From assembly GCA_002281855.1 (NCBI GenBank), contig NCHQ01000003.1, forward strand, positions 186,001-250,000: a stretch of 64,000 nucleotides of DNA, in the 5' to 3' direction. Of the stretch, positions 46,125 to 54,288 are shown one piece after another. The stretch is from Rhodospirillales bacterium 24-66-33. GTDB lineage: Bacteria > Pseudomonadota > Alphaproteobacteria > Reyranellales > Reyranellaceae. The notes below the pieces were generated by a model. The model was not told the origin of the DNA, searched no databases, and saw only the letters and a list, made by a program, of their open reading frames with translations. How positions within the stretch are numbered: the first letter of the stretch is position 1; each line of letters opens with the position of its first letter. The translations under genes were made by a program, and so were the position numbers.

Positions 46125-47911
46125 CCAGCGCCGCCGTCCGCCAGCCCGCGACGAAGCCCGACCGGATCGACCCGATCACCAGCAGCGTGATCCAGGGCGC
46201 GCTCGAGAACATCGCCGTCGAGATGGGCTACAAGCTGATGCGCATGAGTTACTCCTCGATCATCCGAGAGTCGGAGGATTTCGGGGCGGCGCTCGTCGAT
46301 GTGGAAGGCCGCGGCCTGGCCGAATCGGCCCAGTCGACGCCCCTGCAGTCCGGTCCGATCCCGGGCTACGTACGCGGCATCCAGCGCATCCTGGCCGCGC
46401 GCGGCGAAGTCATCCGACCGGGCGACGTCATCATGCACAACGATGCCTATTCCGGTGCGAGCCACGGGCCCGACGTCGCCTTCATCGTGCCGGTCTTCGT
46501 GCAGGGCCGCCTGATCGCTTTTGCCGCGACGACGGCGCACCATCTCGATATCGGTGCGCTGTCGCCCGGCTCCTGCGGCATCGTCGAGGCGATCGACGCC
46601 TATGCCGAGGGCCTGCAGTTCAAGGCGATCAAGGTCTACGATCGCGGCGTCCGGAACGACGCCGTATGGCAGATCGTGCGCGACAATATCCGCGCCTCCG
46701 ACCTCGTGGTCGGCGACATGAATGCCCAGGTGGCGGCCGCCCGCATCGGCGCGGAGCGAATGGTCGAGCTGGTCGAACGCTATGGCCTGGAGACCTTCGA
46801 ACGGGCCTGCGACGCGCTGATGGACCATGCCGAGCGACTGATGCGCCAGGCGATCGCCCGGCTGCCCGACGGCGTCTACCGCGCCGAGACGGCGATCGAC
46901 GGCTATCTCGACAGCGACGATCCGACCAAGAAGGAACTGCCGCTCGTCGTCACCATCACCAAGAAGGACGACTCGCTGGTGGTCGACCTCACCGGCACCG
47001 CGCCGCAGGTGCCCGACCGGCCGATCAACATGCCGCTCGAAGGCACCGCCGACATCGCGATCTGGCTCACCATCCGCTCGGTGCTGCTGGACACCGAGAT
47101 CCACGGTCATATCCCGGTGAATGCCGGCCTCATTCGGCCGATCACCATCGTGGCGCCCAAGGGCTGCCTGGCCAACCCGACCTTCCCGGCCCCGACCATC
47201 GCGCGCTTCTGCCCCGGCAACCAGCTCGCCGACACGGTGATGAAGGCGCTGTCGCAGGCGATGCCGGGCAACGTCTCGGCCGGCATCGGCAACCTCAAGG
47301 TCATCGCCTTCTCCGGCCTCAAGGACGAGACGCACTGGGTGCATATGGAGATCTTCGAAGGCTCCTATGGCGGGCGGCTGGGCAAGGACGGCATGGACGC
47401 CGTCGACACGCTCTATGCCAACACGCGCAACAACCCGATCGAGGACATCGAGACCCATCTGCCGCTGCGCGTGCTGCGCTATGAATTGCGCGAGGACGTG
47501 GCCGGTGCCGGCAAATGGCGCGGCGGCCTGGGCTCGGTCCGCGAGTTCGCCTTCCTGAGCGATGGCGGCGCCTCGGTCGAGGGCGAAGGCCATCGCTACC
47601 GGCCCTGGGGATTCCTGGGCGGCAGCGAGGGCATGCCGGCCAAGCTCGACCTGATGGTGCCTGGCCACGCCGACCGTGCGCTGCCGTCCAAGGTGCCGCA
47701 CATGAACATCGCCAGGGACGGCCGCTTCGTCTGCTACGGCCCGGCCGGCGGCGGCTATGGCAACCCGCTGGAGCGCGATCCGGCCGACGTGGCCGACGAC
47801 GTGCTCGATGAAGTGATCTCAGTGGAGACCGCGCTCCGCGACTATGGCGTGGTGATCTCGTCCAAGGGTGTCGTTGATCAGGAAGCGACCCGCAAGGCGC
47901 GAGGCGGCTGA
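46121..47911 (+). CDS. hyuB: hydantoinase/oxoprolinase subunit B
   Basis: A 596-residue partner of subunit A. Family landmarks are ALENIAVEMGYKLMRMSYSSI near the N-terminus, the HNDAYSGASHGPDVAF and TAHHLDIGA blocks with likely metal-binding His/Asp residues, and the C-terminal GAGKWRGGLGSVREF and GGGYGNPLERDP. Length is usual for HyuB. The 4-base overlap with hyuA indicates equimolar synthesis. The pair faces the operon with the ring-opening amidohydrolase, so both could serve degradation of cyclic amides. Confidence 0.92.
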   Translation: MTSAAVRQPATKPDRIDPITSSVIQGALENIAVEMGYKLMRMSYSSIIRESEDFGAALVDVEGRGLAESAQSTPLQSGPIPGYVRGIQRILAARGEVIRPGDVIMHNDAYSGASHGPDVAFIVPVFVQGRLIAFAATTAHHLDIGALSPGSCGIVEAIDAYAEGLQFKAIKVYDRGVRNDAVWQIVRDNIRASDLVVGDMNAQVAAARIGAERMVELVERYGLETFERACDALMDHAERLMRQAIARLPDGVYRAETAIDGYLDSDDPTKKELPLVVTITKKDDSLVVDLTGTAPQVPDRPINMPLEGTADIAIWLTIRSVLLDTEIHGHIPVNAGLIRPITIVAPKGCLANPTFPAPTIARFCPGNQLADTVMKALSQAMPGNVSAGIGNLKVIAFSGLKDETHWVHMEIFEGSYGGRLGKDGMDAVDTLYANTRNNPIEDIETHLPLRVLRYELREDVAGAGKWRGGLGSVREFAFLSDGGASVEGEGHRYRPWGFLGGSEGMPAKLDLMVPGHADRALPSKVPHMNIARDGRFVCYGPAGGGYGNPLERDPADVADDVLDEVISVETALRDYGVVISSKGVVDQEATRKARGG

Positions 47912-47972
47912 AGGCCCTCGCCGCTCGCGACCGCCTCTTGGCAGCCCCCGCGTTCTCCTCCATCAAGACGCG

Positions 47973-48704
47973 ATGGACTATCAGATCAAGGACCGGACCT
48001 GCCTCGTGTCCGGCGCCAGCTCTGGCATCGGCGCCGGCGTCGTCAGGCTCCTGGCACGACAAGGCGCGCGGGTCGTCGCGACGGCGCGGCGAGCCGAGAG
48101 GATCGAGCGGCTCGACAGTGTGACCGCCATCGCGGGCGACGTCACGGACACCGCCGACCTCGCGCGCATCGCGGCCGAGGCCAACGAGGTTCTGGGGCCC
48201 ATCGACGTTCTGGTGAACTGCGCCGGCGGCTCGCGGCCGACCGGACCGGATGCCGGTGAGGATGTCTGGGAGGAGGCCTTCGCGCTCAACTTCACTGCGG
48301 CGCGGCTGCTGACCAAGGCCGTCCTGCCGGCGATGCGGGCGCGCAAATGGGGCCGGATCGTCAATATCAGCGGCTCCATGGAGCCGCGCGGGCTGAACGC
48401 CGCCATCGCCGCCAAGGCCGCCCTGCATCTATGGGCAAAAGGCCTGTCGTGCGAGGTGGCGGCCGACGGCGTGACGGTGAACACGATTCAGCCCGGCCGC
48501 ATCAACAGCGAGCAGATCCTGCAGAAACTCCACCCGACCGAGGAGGCGCGCCGCAGCTTCATCGAGCGAAACATCCCCATCGGCTATTTCGGCGAGCCGG
48601 AGGATGTGGCACATCTCGTCGCCTTTCTGGCCTCTCCGGCGGCGCGCTACATCACGGGCGCGGTCATCCCGGTCGATGGCGGCATGCACTATTTTGCGCA
48701 CTGA
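47973..48704 (+). CDS. SDR-family protein lacking the catalytic tyrosine
   Basis: A 243-residue short-chain dehydrogenase-like protein. The cofactor loop VSGASSGIGAGVV (~12-24), DVT, NCAG (~82) and the structural Asn106 in LNFTAA are present, and the active-site Ser is in NISGS (~131-135). The YxxxK motif reads AIAAK: Lys148 is kept but the tyrosine position (144) is alanine. The C-terminal GRINSEQIL and PVDGGMHYFAH are normal. It therefore either uses another residue or is a non-classical SDR. It lies 61 bases after hyuB, and may be cotranscribed with it. The ATG at 47973 is supported by the standard N-terminus. Confidence 0.82.
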   Translation: MDYQIKDRTCLVSGASSGIGAGVVRLLARQGARVVATARRAERIERLDSVTAIAGDVTDTADLARIAAEANEVLGPIDVLVNCAGGSRPTGPDAGEDVWEEAFALNFTAARLLTKAVLPAMRARKWGRIVNISGSMEPRGLNAAIAAKAALHLWAKGLSCEVAADGVTVNTIQPGRINSEQILQKLHPTEEARRSFIERNIPIGYFGEPEDVAHLVAFLASPAARYITGAVIPVDGGMHYFAH

Positions 48705-48724
48705 CGGCGCGATGGAGGGTGGAT

Positions 48725-49174
48725 TTGCTGAAGTGGCTTCGTCGTTCTGAGCCGAAGGAAGTGCCGGCCGCCAGCCTCGGCCCGCTGCAGATCGTCAAGC
48801 CCTGGGCCCGCTCGTCTTCATCCGAGGCGGATGTCGCCGGCGGGTACATGACCGTGGTCAACGATGGCGAAACGGACCGGCTTGTTTCCGTCAGCTGTCC
48901 TGCCGCCGCGTCCGTCGATATCCACGCAATCCGGGTCAAGGGCCCGGTGCTGGAGATGCGCCCGATGGAGGCCGGCCTCGTCATTCCGCCGGCCAACCAG
49001 CAGATCCTCAAGCCGCGCGGCTATCACCTGCTGATGCGCGGCCTCGCCTCGCCTCTCACTGTCGGCAGCAAACTGCCGGTCACTCTGGTCTTCGAAACGG
49101 CCGGAAGCGTCACCGTGGATTTTGCCGTGGAAGCGCCCGGCGCCGTGGGACACGCCACCCTCAGCTCGTCGTAG
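48725..49174 (+). CDS. PCu(A)C-like copper-chaperone-domain protein without obvious signal peptide
   Basis: A 149-residue protein. VKPWARSS, AGGYMTVVNDGETDRLVSVSCPAA, EMRPMEAGLVIPP and LKPRGYHLLMRGL follow the PCuAC fold that delivers Cu(I) to cytochrome oxidase in the periplasm. Two points are odd. There is no hydrophobic signal peptide (start MLKWLRRSEP). The HxM copper site is degraded, with HAI where HEM is usual, although the second His/Met pair remains. TTG 48725 is chosen because GGAGG lies six bases upstream; a GTG at 48719 would abut that site. It follows the SDR gene by 20 bases. Confidence 0.75.
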   Translation: MLKWLRRSEPKEVPAASLGPLQIVKPWARSSSSEADVAGGYMTVVNDGETDRLVSVSCPAAASVDIHAIRVKGPVLEMRPMEAGLVIPPANQQILKPRGYHLLMRGLASPLTVGSKLPVTLVFETAGSVTVDFAVEAPGAVGHATLSSS

Positions 49175-49268
49175 TCGAGCCGCCCCTCGACGGCGCCACA
49201 TTTAACCATTCAAAATCAATATCTTGTGGAGTCTTTCGAAGGTCGTTCACAAGGACTTCACTCGGCCC

Positions 49269-49299
49269 TTGCGCCAGGCGCCCGGACTCCTGATATAAC
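49269..49299 (+). promoter_or_regulatory. probable promoter of the SRP RNA gene
   Basis: TTGCGC (49269-49274) and TATAAC (49294-49299) are placed 19 bases apart. Transcription would begin about seven bases after the -10, which agrees with the predicted 5' end of the SRP RNA at 49306. The spacing is slightly long, so the -35 is less certain than the -10. Confidence 0.5.
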
Positions 49300-49305
49300 C
49301 CCCTC

Positions 49306-49397
49306 GAGGGGCCGGTGTGGGCGGAGCAGTCGCCAACCCGGTCAGATCCGGAAGGAAGCAGCCGTAACGAATTCGCTTCGGGTCATGCCGGTCTCTC
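49306..49397 (+). ncRNA. ffs: signal recognition particle RNA (4.5S, small bacterial type)
   Basis: The conserved domain IV is plain: GTCAGATCCGGAAGGAAGCAGCC, with the GGAA tetraloop and the asymmetric internal loop bound by Ffh. The flanks 49306-49320 and 49383-49397 pair over 15 bases including G-U pairs, closing a rod of about 92 nucleotides. It lies just upstream of dnaX, a placement seen in other proteobacteria. A GC hairpin at 49435-49460 (GGCCCGG/CCGGGCC) may help end transcription but has no T-run. The rest of the gap 49175-49497 holds nothing else I can identify. Confidence 0.93.
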
Positions 49398-49497
49398 ACC
49401 CGTTCCCCTGCGCGCGCCGCCGCGGAGGGCGGGCGGCCCGGGCGCGACGACCGCCGGGCCTTAAGAGGGCCACGGCGCTGAATAACGGGTGATCGCC

Positions 49498-51249
49498 ATG
49501 GCTGAGGCCACCCCGGGCTCTGACCCGGCAACACCCTATCGCGTCCTCGCCCGCAAGTACCGTCCGGTCGATTTCACGACGTTGGTCGGCCAGGAAGCGA
49601 TGGTGCGCACCCTGCGCAACGCCATCGCCACCGGCCGCATCGCCCACGCCTTCATGCTCACCGGGGTGCGCGGCGTCGGCAAGACCACGACCGCCCGCAT
49701 CATCGCCCGCGCCCTGAACTGTGTCGGCCCCGACGGAACCGGCGGCCCCACGGTCGATCCCTGCGGTGTCTGCGACAACTGCAAGGCCATTACCGAGGAC
49801 CGTCATGTCGACGTGATCGAGATGGACGCAGCCTCCCGCACCGGCATCGACGACGTGCGCGAGCTGATCGAGGGTGTGCGCTATCGCCCGGTCTCCGCAC
49901 GCTACAAGGTCTACATCATCGACGAAGTGCACATGCTGTCGGAGAAGGCCTTCAACGCGTTGCTGAAGACGCTGGAAGAGCCGCCGCCGCACGTGAAGTT
50001 CCTGTTCGCCACCACCGAAATCCGCAAGGTTCCGGTGACGGTGCTGTCGCGCTGCCAGCGATTCGACCTGAAGCGTGTACCGCTCGAGACGCTGGTCGAC
50101 CATTTCGCCAAGATCGCGCAGGCCGAGAAGGTCGAGATTTCGCCCGAGGCCCTGACGCTGATCGCCCGCGCCGCCGACGGATCGGTGCGCGACGGTCTGT
50201 CCATGCTCGACCAGGCGATCGCCCATGGCGGGGGTGTGGTGGATGCCGCTCAGGTCCGCGACATGCTGGGCCTCGCCGATCGCAGCCGGGTCCTCGAGCT
50301 CTTCGAGAAGACGATGCGCGGCGATGCGCCGGGCATGGTCGCGGCGCTCGGCGAGATGCACGATTCCGGCGCCGATCCCGTGGTCGTGCTGCAGGACCTG
50401 CTGGAACTCACGCACTGGGTCACGCGCCTCAAGGTGGCGCCGGATGCCGCCGCCGCAACGGCGGACAGCGAGCGCGCCCAGGGACTGGCGATGGCGGGCA
50501 AACTGTCCATGGCCTCGCTCACGCGGGCCTGGACGCTGCTGCTGAAGGGGCTGCAGGAGACGCTCGCCGCCCCCTCGCCGCTGCGCGCTGCCGAGATGGC
50601 GCTGATCCGGCTCTGCTATGTCGCCGACCTTCCTTCTCCCGGCGATGCGATCAAGATGCTGCAGAATGGCGGCGGCGTTCCGGCAGGGACGGCGGCGCCG
50701 GCAATGCCGAGAGGCAATGGCGGCGGCGGCGCGGTGGCACGTCTCGCGACCCAGCCGGTCGCCGCGGTGGCCGCCCAGCCCGCCCAGGCGATGCCGGCCC
50801 CGCGCAGCTTCGCGGAGGTCGTGGCCTTGTTCGAGAGCCGCCGCGAGCCGCGCATGGTGCACAGCCTGATGCATCACGTGCACGAGGTGCGCTGCGAGCC
50901 CGGCCTGATCGAGTTCCGCCCCGAGCCCAAGGCGCCGCCCGACCTCGCCCCGCGCCTCAGCGAGCTGTTGAGCCTATGGACCGGACGCCGCTGGATCGCC
51001 TCGGTGTCGAGCGCCGAAGGCAAGCCCACCCTCATGCAGCAGAAAGCGGCCAAGGCCGACGATCTGCGCAGCTCTGCCGAGAACAACGAGCTGGTGATGG
51101 CCATACTCAAGACATTCCCCGGCGCGAAGCTCGAGGCGGTGAAACGCAAGGGCGAGCAGACTTCCATGCTGGGCGAGTTCGTCAGCGACGAGCCGCCTCC
51201 CGCCGAGGAATACCCGGCAGACGACGACATCCCGGAAAGCGAGTTCTGA
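49498..51249 (+). CDS. dnaX: DNA polymerase III subunit gamma/tau
   Basis: A 583-residue clamp-loader ATPase. YRVLARKYRPVDFTTLVGQE opens the AAA+ domain, followed by Walker A GVRGVGKTTTARI, a zinc-binding set CVGPDGTGG...CGVCDNC, Walker B IIDEVHML, the LLKTLEEPP block and sensor-1 SRCQRF. The C-terminal third, with a low-complexity Gly/Ala stretch at ~395-440, is the tau part that contacts the polymerase. No A-rich slippery heptamer is seen, so a separate gamma form by frameshift is not supported. ATG 49498 is taken; a GTG at 49489 is possible. The ybaB ATG directly follows its stop. Confidence 0.94.
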   Translation: MAEATPGSDPATPYRVLARKYRPVDFTTLVGQEAMVRTLRNAIATGRIAHAFMLTGVRGVGKTTTARIIARALNCVGPDGTGGPTVDPCGVCDNCKAITEDRHVDVIEMDAASRTGIDDVRELIEGVRYRPVSARYKVYIIDEVHMLSEKAFNALLKTLEEPPPHVKFLFATTEIRKVPVTVLSRCQRFDLKRVPLETLVDHFAKIAQAEKVEISPEALTLIARAADGSVRDGLSMLDQAIAHGGGVVDAAQVRDMLGLADRSRVLELFEKTMRGDAPGMVAALGEMHDSGADPVVVLQDLLELTHWVTRLKVAPDAAAATADSERAQGLAMAGKLSMASLTRAWTLLLKGLQETLAAPSPLRAAEMALIRLCYVADLPSPGDAIKMLQNGGGVPAGTAAPAMPRGNGGGGAVARLATQPVAAVAAQPAQAMPAPRSFAEVVALFESRREPRMVHSLMHHVHEVRCEPGLIEFRPEPKAPPDLAPRLSELLSLWTGRRWIASVSSAEGKPTLMQQKAAKADDLRSSAENNELVMAILKTFPGAKLEAVKRKGEQTSMLGEFVSDEPPPAEEYPADDDIPESEF

Positions 51250-51579
51250 ATGTTCGACAAACTCAAGGACCTGGGCGGCCTGATGCAGCAGGCCCAGCAG
51301 ATGCAGCAGAAGATGCAGGACCTGCAGGCGGCGCTGGAGCGCCTGGAGATCGTGGGCACCTCGGGCGCCGGCCTGGTCAAGGTCACGGTCAACGGCAAGA
51401 ACGAGACGCGCAAGATCGACATCGACGCCTCGCTGTTCAAACCCGAGGACAAGGGCGTCGTCGAGGACCTGATCGTCGCCGCCGCGAACGACGCGCGTGC
51501 CAAGGTCGAGCAGACCGTGCAGGAACAGATGCGCGGCATCACCGGCGGCCTGCCGCTGCCGCCGGGCTTCAAGCTCTGA
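51250..51579 (+). CDS. ybaB: YbaB/EbfC-family nucleoid-associated protein
   Basis: A 109-residue DNA-binding protein of the YbaB/EbfC family. The N-terminal Met/Gln-rich helix ([17 protein letters not shown]) and the ISGTSG-like [19 protein letters not shown] are diagnostic. It forms a tweezer-like dimer that binds the nucleoid. It abuts dnaX without a gap and precedes recR by 13 bases, the conserved dnaX-ybaB-recR order. Confidence 0.94.
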   Translation: MFDKLKDLGGLMQQAQQMQQKMQDLQAALERLEIVGTSGAGLVKVTVNGKNETRKIDIDASLFKPEDKGVVEDLIVAAANDARAKVEQTVQEQMRGITGGLPLPPGFKL

Positions 51580-51592
51580 TGAAAAGGCAGCG

Positions 51593-52186
51593 ATGAACGG
51601 CCCGGAGATCGAGCGGCTCATCCAGTTGCTCGGCCGTCTGCCGGGCCTGGGCCCGCGATCGGCACGCCGCGCGGCGCTGCATCTGCTGAAGAAGCGCGAG
51701 ACGCTGATGCAGCCGTTGGGCGCAGCACTGGCCGATGCGGCGCGCGCCGTCCGGGCCTGCAGCATCTGCGGCAACCTCGATACGATCGATCCCTGCTCGA
51801 TCTGTTCCGATCGCCGCCGCGATGCCGGCCTGATCTGCGTCGTCGAGGATGTCGGCGACCTCTGGGCGATGGAGCGCGGCCGCATCTTCTCGGGTCGCTA
51901 TCACGTGCTGGGCGGCTCGCTGTCGGCGCTCGACGGCATCGGTCCGGAGGAACTCAACATCGGCAACCTGGTCATGCGCGTTGCCGCCGGCGGCATCCGC
52001 GAGGTGATCATGGCGACCAACGCGACCGTCGACGGGCAGACGACGGCGCATTACCTCGCCGAGCGGCTGGCCGAGCACGACGTGCCGCTGACCCGGCTGG
52101 CACATGGTGTACCGGTGGGCGGCGAACTCGACTGGCTCGACGACGGGACGCTCGCCACCGCCTTCAAGGCGCGGCGCGCCCTGTAG
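51593..52186 (+). CDS. recR: recombination protein RecR
   Basis: A 197-residue protein of the RecFOR pathway that helps load RecA on gapped DNA. The helix-hairpin-helix [24 protein letters not shown], the four-cysteine zinc finger [16 protein letters not shown], the Toprim acidic pair in VVEDVGDL and the C-terminal [19 protein letters not shown] are all present. Its partner recO lies at the other end of the window. Confidence 0.95.
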   Translation: MNGPEIERLIQLLGRLPGLGPRSARRAALHLLKKRETLMQPLGAALADAARAVRACSICGNLDTIDPCSICSDRRRDAGLICVVEDVGDLWAMERGRIFSGRYHVLGGSLSALDGIGPEELNIGNLVMRVAAGGIREVIMATNATVDGQTTAHYLAERLAEHDVPLTRLAHGVPVGGELDWLDDGTLATAFKARRAL

Positions 52187-52196
52187 CGTCGCCCCA

Positions 52197-52799
52197 ATGA
52201 GCGCCGAAACCCTCACCGCCATCGCCGTCGCCCTGGGGGCCGGCTGGGCCAGCGGCCTGAACGCCTACGCCGCCGTGCTGGTACTCGGGGTCGCGCAACG
52301 CCTCGGCCTGGTTGCCCTGCCACACGATCTGCAGGTCCTGGAATCGCCCTGGGTGCTCGGCGTAGCCGCGATCCTGTTCGCGCTCAATTTCCTGGCCGAC
52401 AAGATCCCCTACGTCGACAGCATCAACGACGTGCTCCAGACCTTCGTGCGCATCCCCGCGGGAGTGCTTCTCGCCTACGGCGCCGCAACCGGCCTCAGTC
52501 CGGAGTTTTCGATCATCGCCGGCCTGCTCGGCGGGACGCTCGCGGCGGGCACCCACATTGCCAAGACCGGATCGCGGGCCCTGATCAACACCTCGCCGGA
52601 GCCGTTCACCAACGTGTTCGCCTCCCTTGGCGAGGACGTCACGGTCCTCGGCGGGCTGGCGCTCGCGATCGCCTATCCGATCACTTTTCTGTGCCTGCTG
52701 GCGCTATTCGTGGTGCTCCTGATATGGCTCCTGCCCAAGCTCGTACGATTGGCTCTCGTGCCTTTTCGCCGCCTGGCTCGGGGGCGCCAGCAGCCTTGA
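52197..52799 (+). CDS. DUF4126 membrane protein
   Basis: A 200-residue inner-membrane protein with about five helices. The pattern GWASGLNAYAAVLVLGVAQRLG, FLADKIPYVDSINDVLQTF and RALINTSPEPFTNVFASLGED is that of DUF4126 proteins, whose function is unknown. It starts 10 bases after recR and may be read from the same message. The C-terminus is basic and cytoplasmic. Confidence 0.85.
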   Translation: MSAETLTAIAVALGAGWASGLNAYAAVLVLGVAQRLGLVALPHDLQVLESPWVLGVAAILFALNFLADKIPYVDSINDVLQTFVRIPAGVLLAYGAATGLSPEFSIIAGLLGGTLAAGTHIAKTGSRALINTSPEPFTNVFASLGEDVTVLGGLALAIAYPITFLCLLALFVVLLIWLLPKLVRLALVPFRRLARGRQQP

Positions 52800-52883
52800 C
52801 CGGAGAACCCGCCCTCGACCTTTGGCGGAACAACTGACGCTTTCCTTCGCTGATCCGAAGCGTACACTCTCAACCGCAAGCAC

Positions 52884-53618
52884 ATGTTCATCCGACAGAA
52901 CATCCAGTCCCTTCGGTTTTTCCGCACAACGCCGGCGATGCGCTGCCCTTACCTGCCGCATCGCCTGGAGACGAAGCTTGTCACCGAACTGAGTGGGCCG
53001 GACGCCATCTCCCAGCACGACACGCTGACCGACGCGGGCTTCCGGCGCTCCCACCACTTCGTCTACAAGCCGTTGTGCGATGGGTGCAGGGCCTGTGTGC
53101 CGGTGCGCATTCGGGTCCGGGACTTCGAGCCCAGCCGCGCGCAGCGCCGTATTCAGCGCCGCAACGAACATGTCCATGCGATCGAGACGCAGGCCTTGGC
53201 GACCGGCGAACAGTTCTCGCTGTTCTCACGCTATGTGCTGACGCGCCACCGCGACGGCGACATGGCCGACATGGACTTCGACGACTACCGCGCCATGGTC
53301 GAAGAAAGCCCGGTCGAGACGGCGATCATCGAGTTCCGCGACGATTCCGCCGATGGCCGGCTGGTCGGCGCCTGTCTGGTCGACTGGCTTTCGAGCGGTG
53401 TGTCGGCGGTCTACAGCTTCTTCGATCCGCAGGACCCGCGGCGGGGGCTGGGCACGCACATGATCCTTTGGCTGGCGGAAGCCGCCGCCAAACGCGGCCT
53501 GCCCTATGTCTATCTCGGCTACTGGATCGCCGATTCGAGCAAGATGGCCTACAAGCGCTTGTTCCGCCCGTTGGAATTCTTCGGTCCCGATGGATGGACG
53601 GAGCTACCTGCAGCTTAG
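52884..53618 (+). CDS. bpt: aspartate/glutamate leucyltransferase
   Basis: A 244-residue leucyl/arginyl-tRNA-protein transferase of the Bpt type, which adds leucine from Leu-tRNA to N-terminal Asp or Glu and marks the protein for ClpS/ClpAP (N-degron pathway). CPYLPHRLETKLVTEL, HHFVYKPLCDGCRACVPVRI, RRNEHVHA and the C-terminal SVYSFFDP-like VYSFFDPQDPRRGLGTHMIL and YLGYWI are family landmarks. Length fits. An 84-base gap separates it from the DUF4126 gene. Confidence 0.92.
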   Translation: MFIRQNIQSLRFFRTTPAMRCPYLPHRLETKLVTELSGPDAISQHDTLTDAGFRRSHHFVYKPLCDGCRACVPVRIRVRDFEPSRAQRRIQRRNEHVHAIETQALATGEQFSLFSRYVLTRHRDGDMADMDFDDYRAMVEESPVETAIIEFRDDSADGRLVGACLVDWLSSGVSAVYSFFDPQDPRRGLGTHMILWLAEAAAKRGLPYVYLGYWIADSSKMAYKRLFRPLEFFGPDGWTELPAA

Positions 53619-53632
53619 GCTGACATAGTTGC

Positions 53633-53651
53633 GAGCCCGCTCTGCGGGCTC
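53633..53651. terminator. GC hairpin after bpt
   Basis: GAGCCCGC and GCGGGCTC form a perfect 8-bp stem with a TCT loop, 14 bases after the bpt stop. No T-run follows, so termination would be weak or Rho-assisted. The remainder of the 124-base gap to dctQ shows no other clear signal. Confidence 0.5.
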
Positions 53652-53742
53652 TGGCACCGCATAGCAAAGCAAGCTAAGAGACCGCATCCGTCAGCGAGAA
53701 CGGAACTTCGACAAAAATAAGCTCGCGAACAGGGGGAGTGGG

Positions 53743-54288
53743 ATGCGCTTACTGCTGTCGTTCAGCACGCTCATCGACGCGTTCAACGAGAAGATAGGAA
53801 ACGTCTGCAACTGGCTCGTGCTGCTGGCCTGCGTCGTCAGTGCCGGAAATGCCATGGTGCGGTACGCCTACGATACCAGTTCGAACGCCTGGCTCGAAAT
53901 CCAATGGTACATGTTCGCCGTGATCGTGATGTTCGGCGCCTCCTATACGATGAAGCGCAATGAACATGTCCGCGTCGACCTCGTCTATATGAACCTGAGC
54001 CGCCGCGGGCAGCTCTGGGTCGACATCCTGGGCACGCTGGTCTTCCTCCTGCCGACCTGCACCATCCTGGCCTGGCTGAGCTGGCCGTTCTTCATGCAGT
54101 CGTTCAACGTCTACGAGCACTCCTCGAATGCCGGCGGCCTGCTGCGCTGGCCGATCAAGCTCGTGCTGCCCGTGGGCTTCGCCCTGGTCGCCCTGCAGGG
54201 GCTGTCCGAACTCATCAAGCGGGTGGCCTTCCTCAACGGATATGCCGTGGACAGCCTCGAAGCTCACTACGAGAGGCCCACGCAATGA
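53743..54288 (+). CDS. dctQ: TRAP transporter small permease (DctQ)
   Basis: A 181-residue four-helix inner-membrane protein of the DctQ family. WLVLLACVVSAGNAMVRYAYD, WLEIQWYMFAVIVMFGASYTM and the RRGQLWVDILGTLVFL helix match, and the conserved NEHVRVDLVY loop is present. With DctM it forms the ion-driven importer fed by a DctP binding protein. AGGGGGAG precedes the ATG. It overlaps dctM by 4 bases (ATGA). Confidence 0.92.
   Translation: MRLLLSFSTLIDAFNEKIGNVCNWLVLLACVVSAGNAMVRYAYDTSSNAWLEIQWYMFAVIVMFGASYTMKRNEHVRVDLVYMNLSRRGQLWVDILGTLVFLLPTCTILAWLSWPFFMQSFNVYEHSSNAGGLLRWPIKLVLPVGFALVALQGLSELIKRVAFLNGYAVDSLEAHYERPTQ

Noticed and set aside
49498..51249. Programmed frameshift in dnaX
   Set aside because: I looked for an A-rich slippery heptamer near the domain III boundary and saw none.
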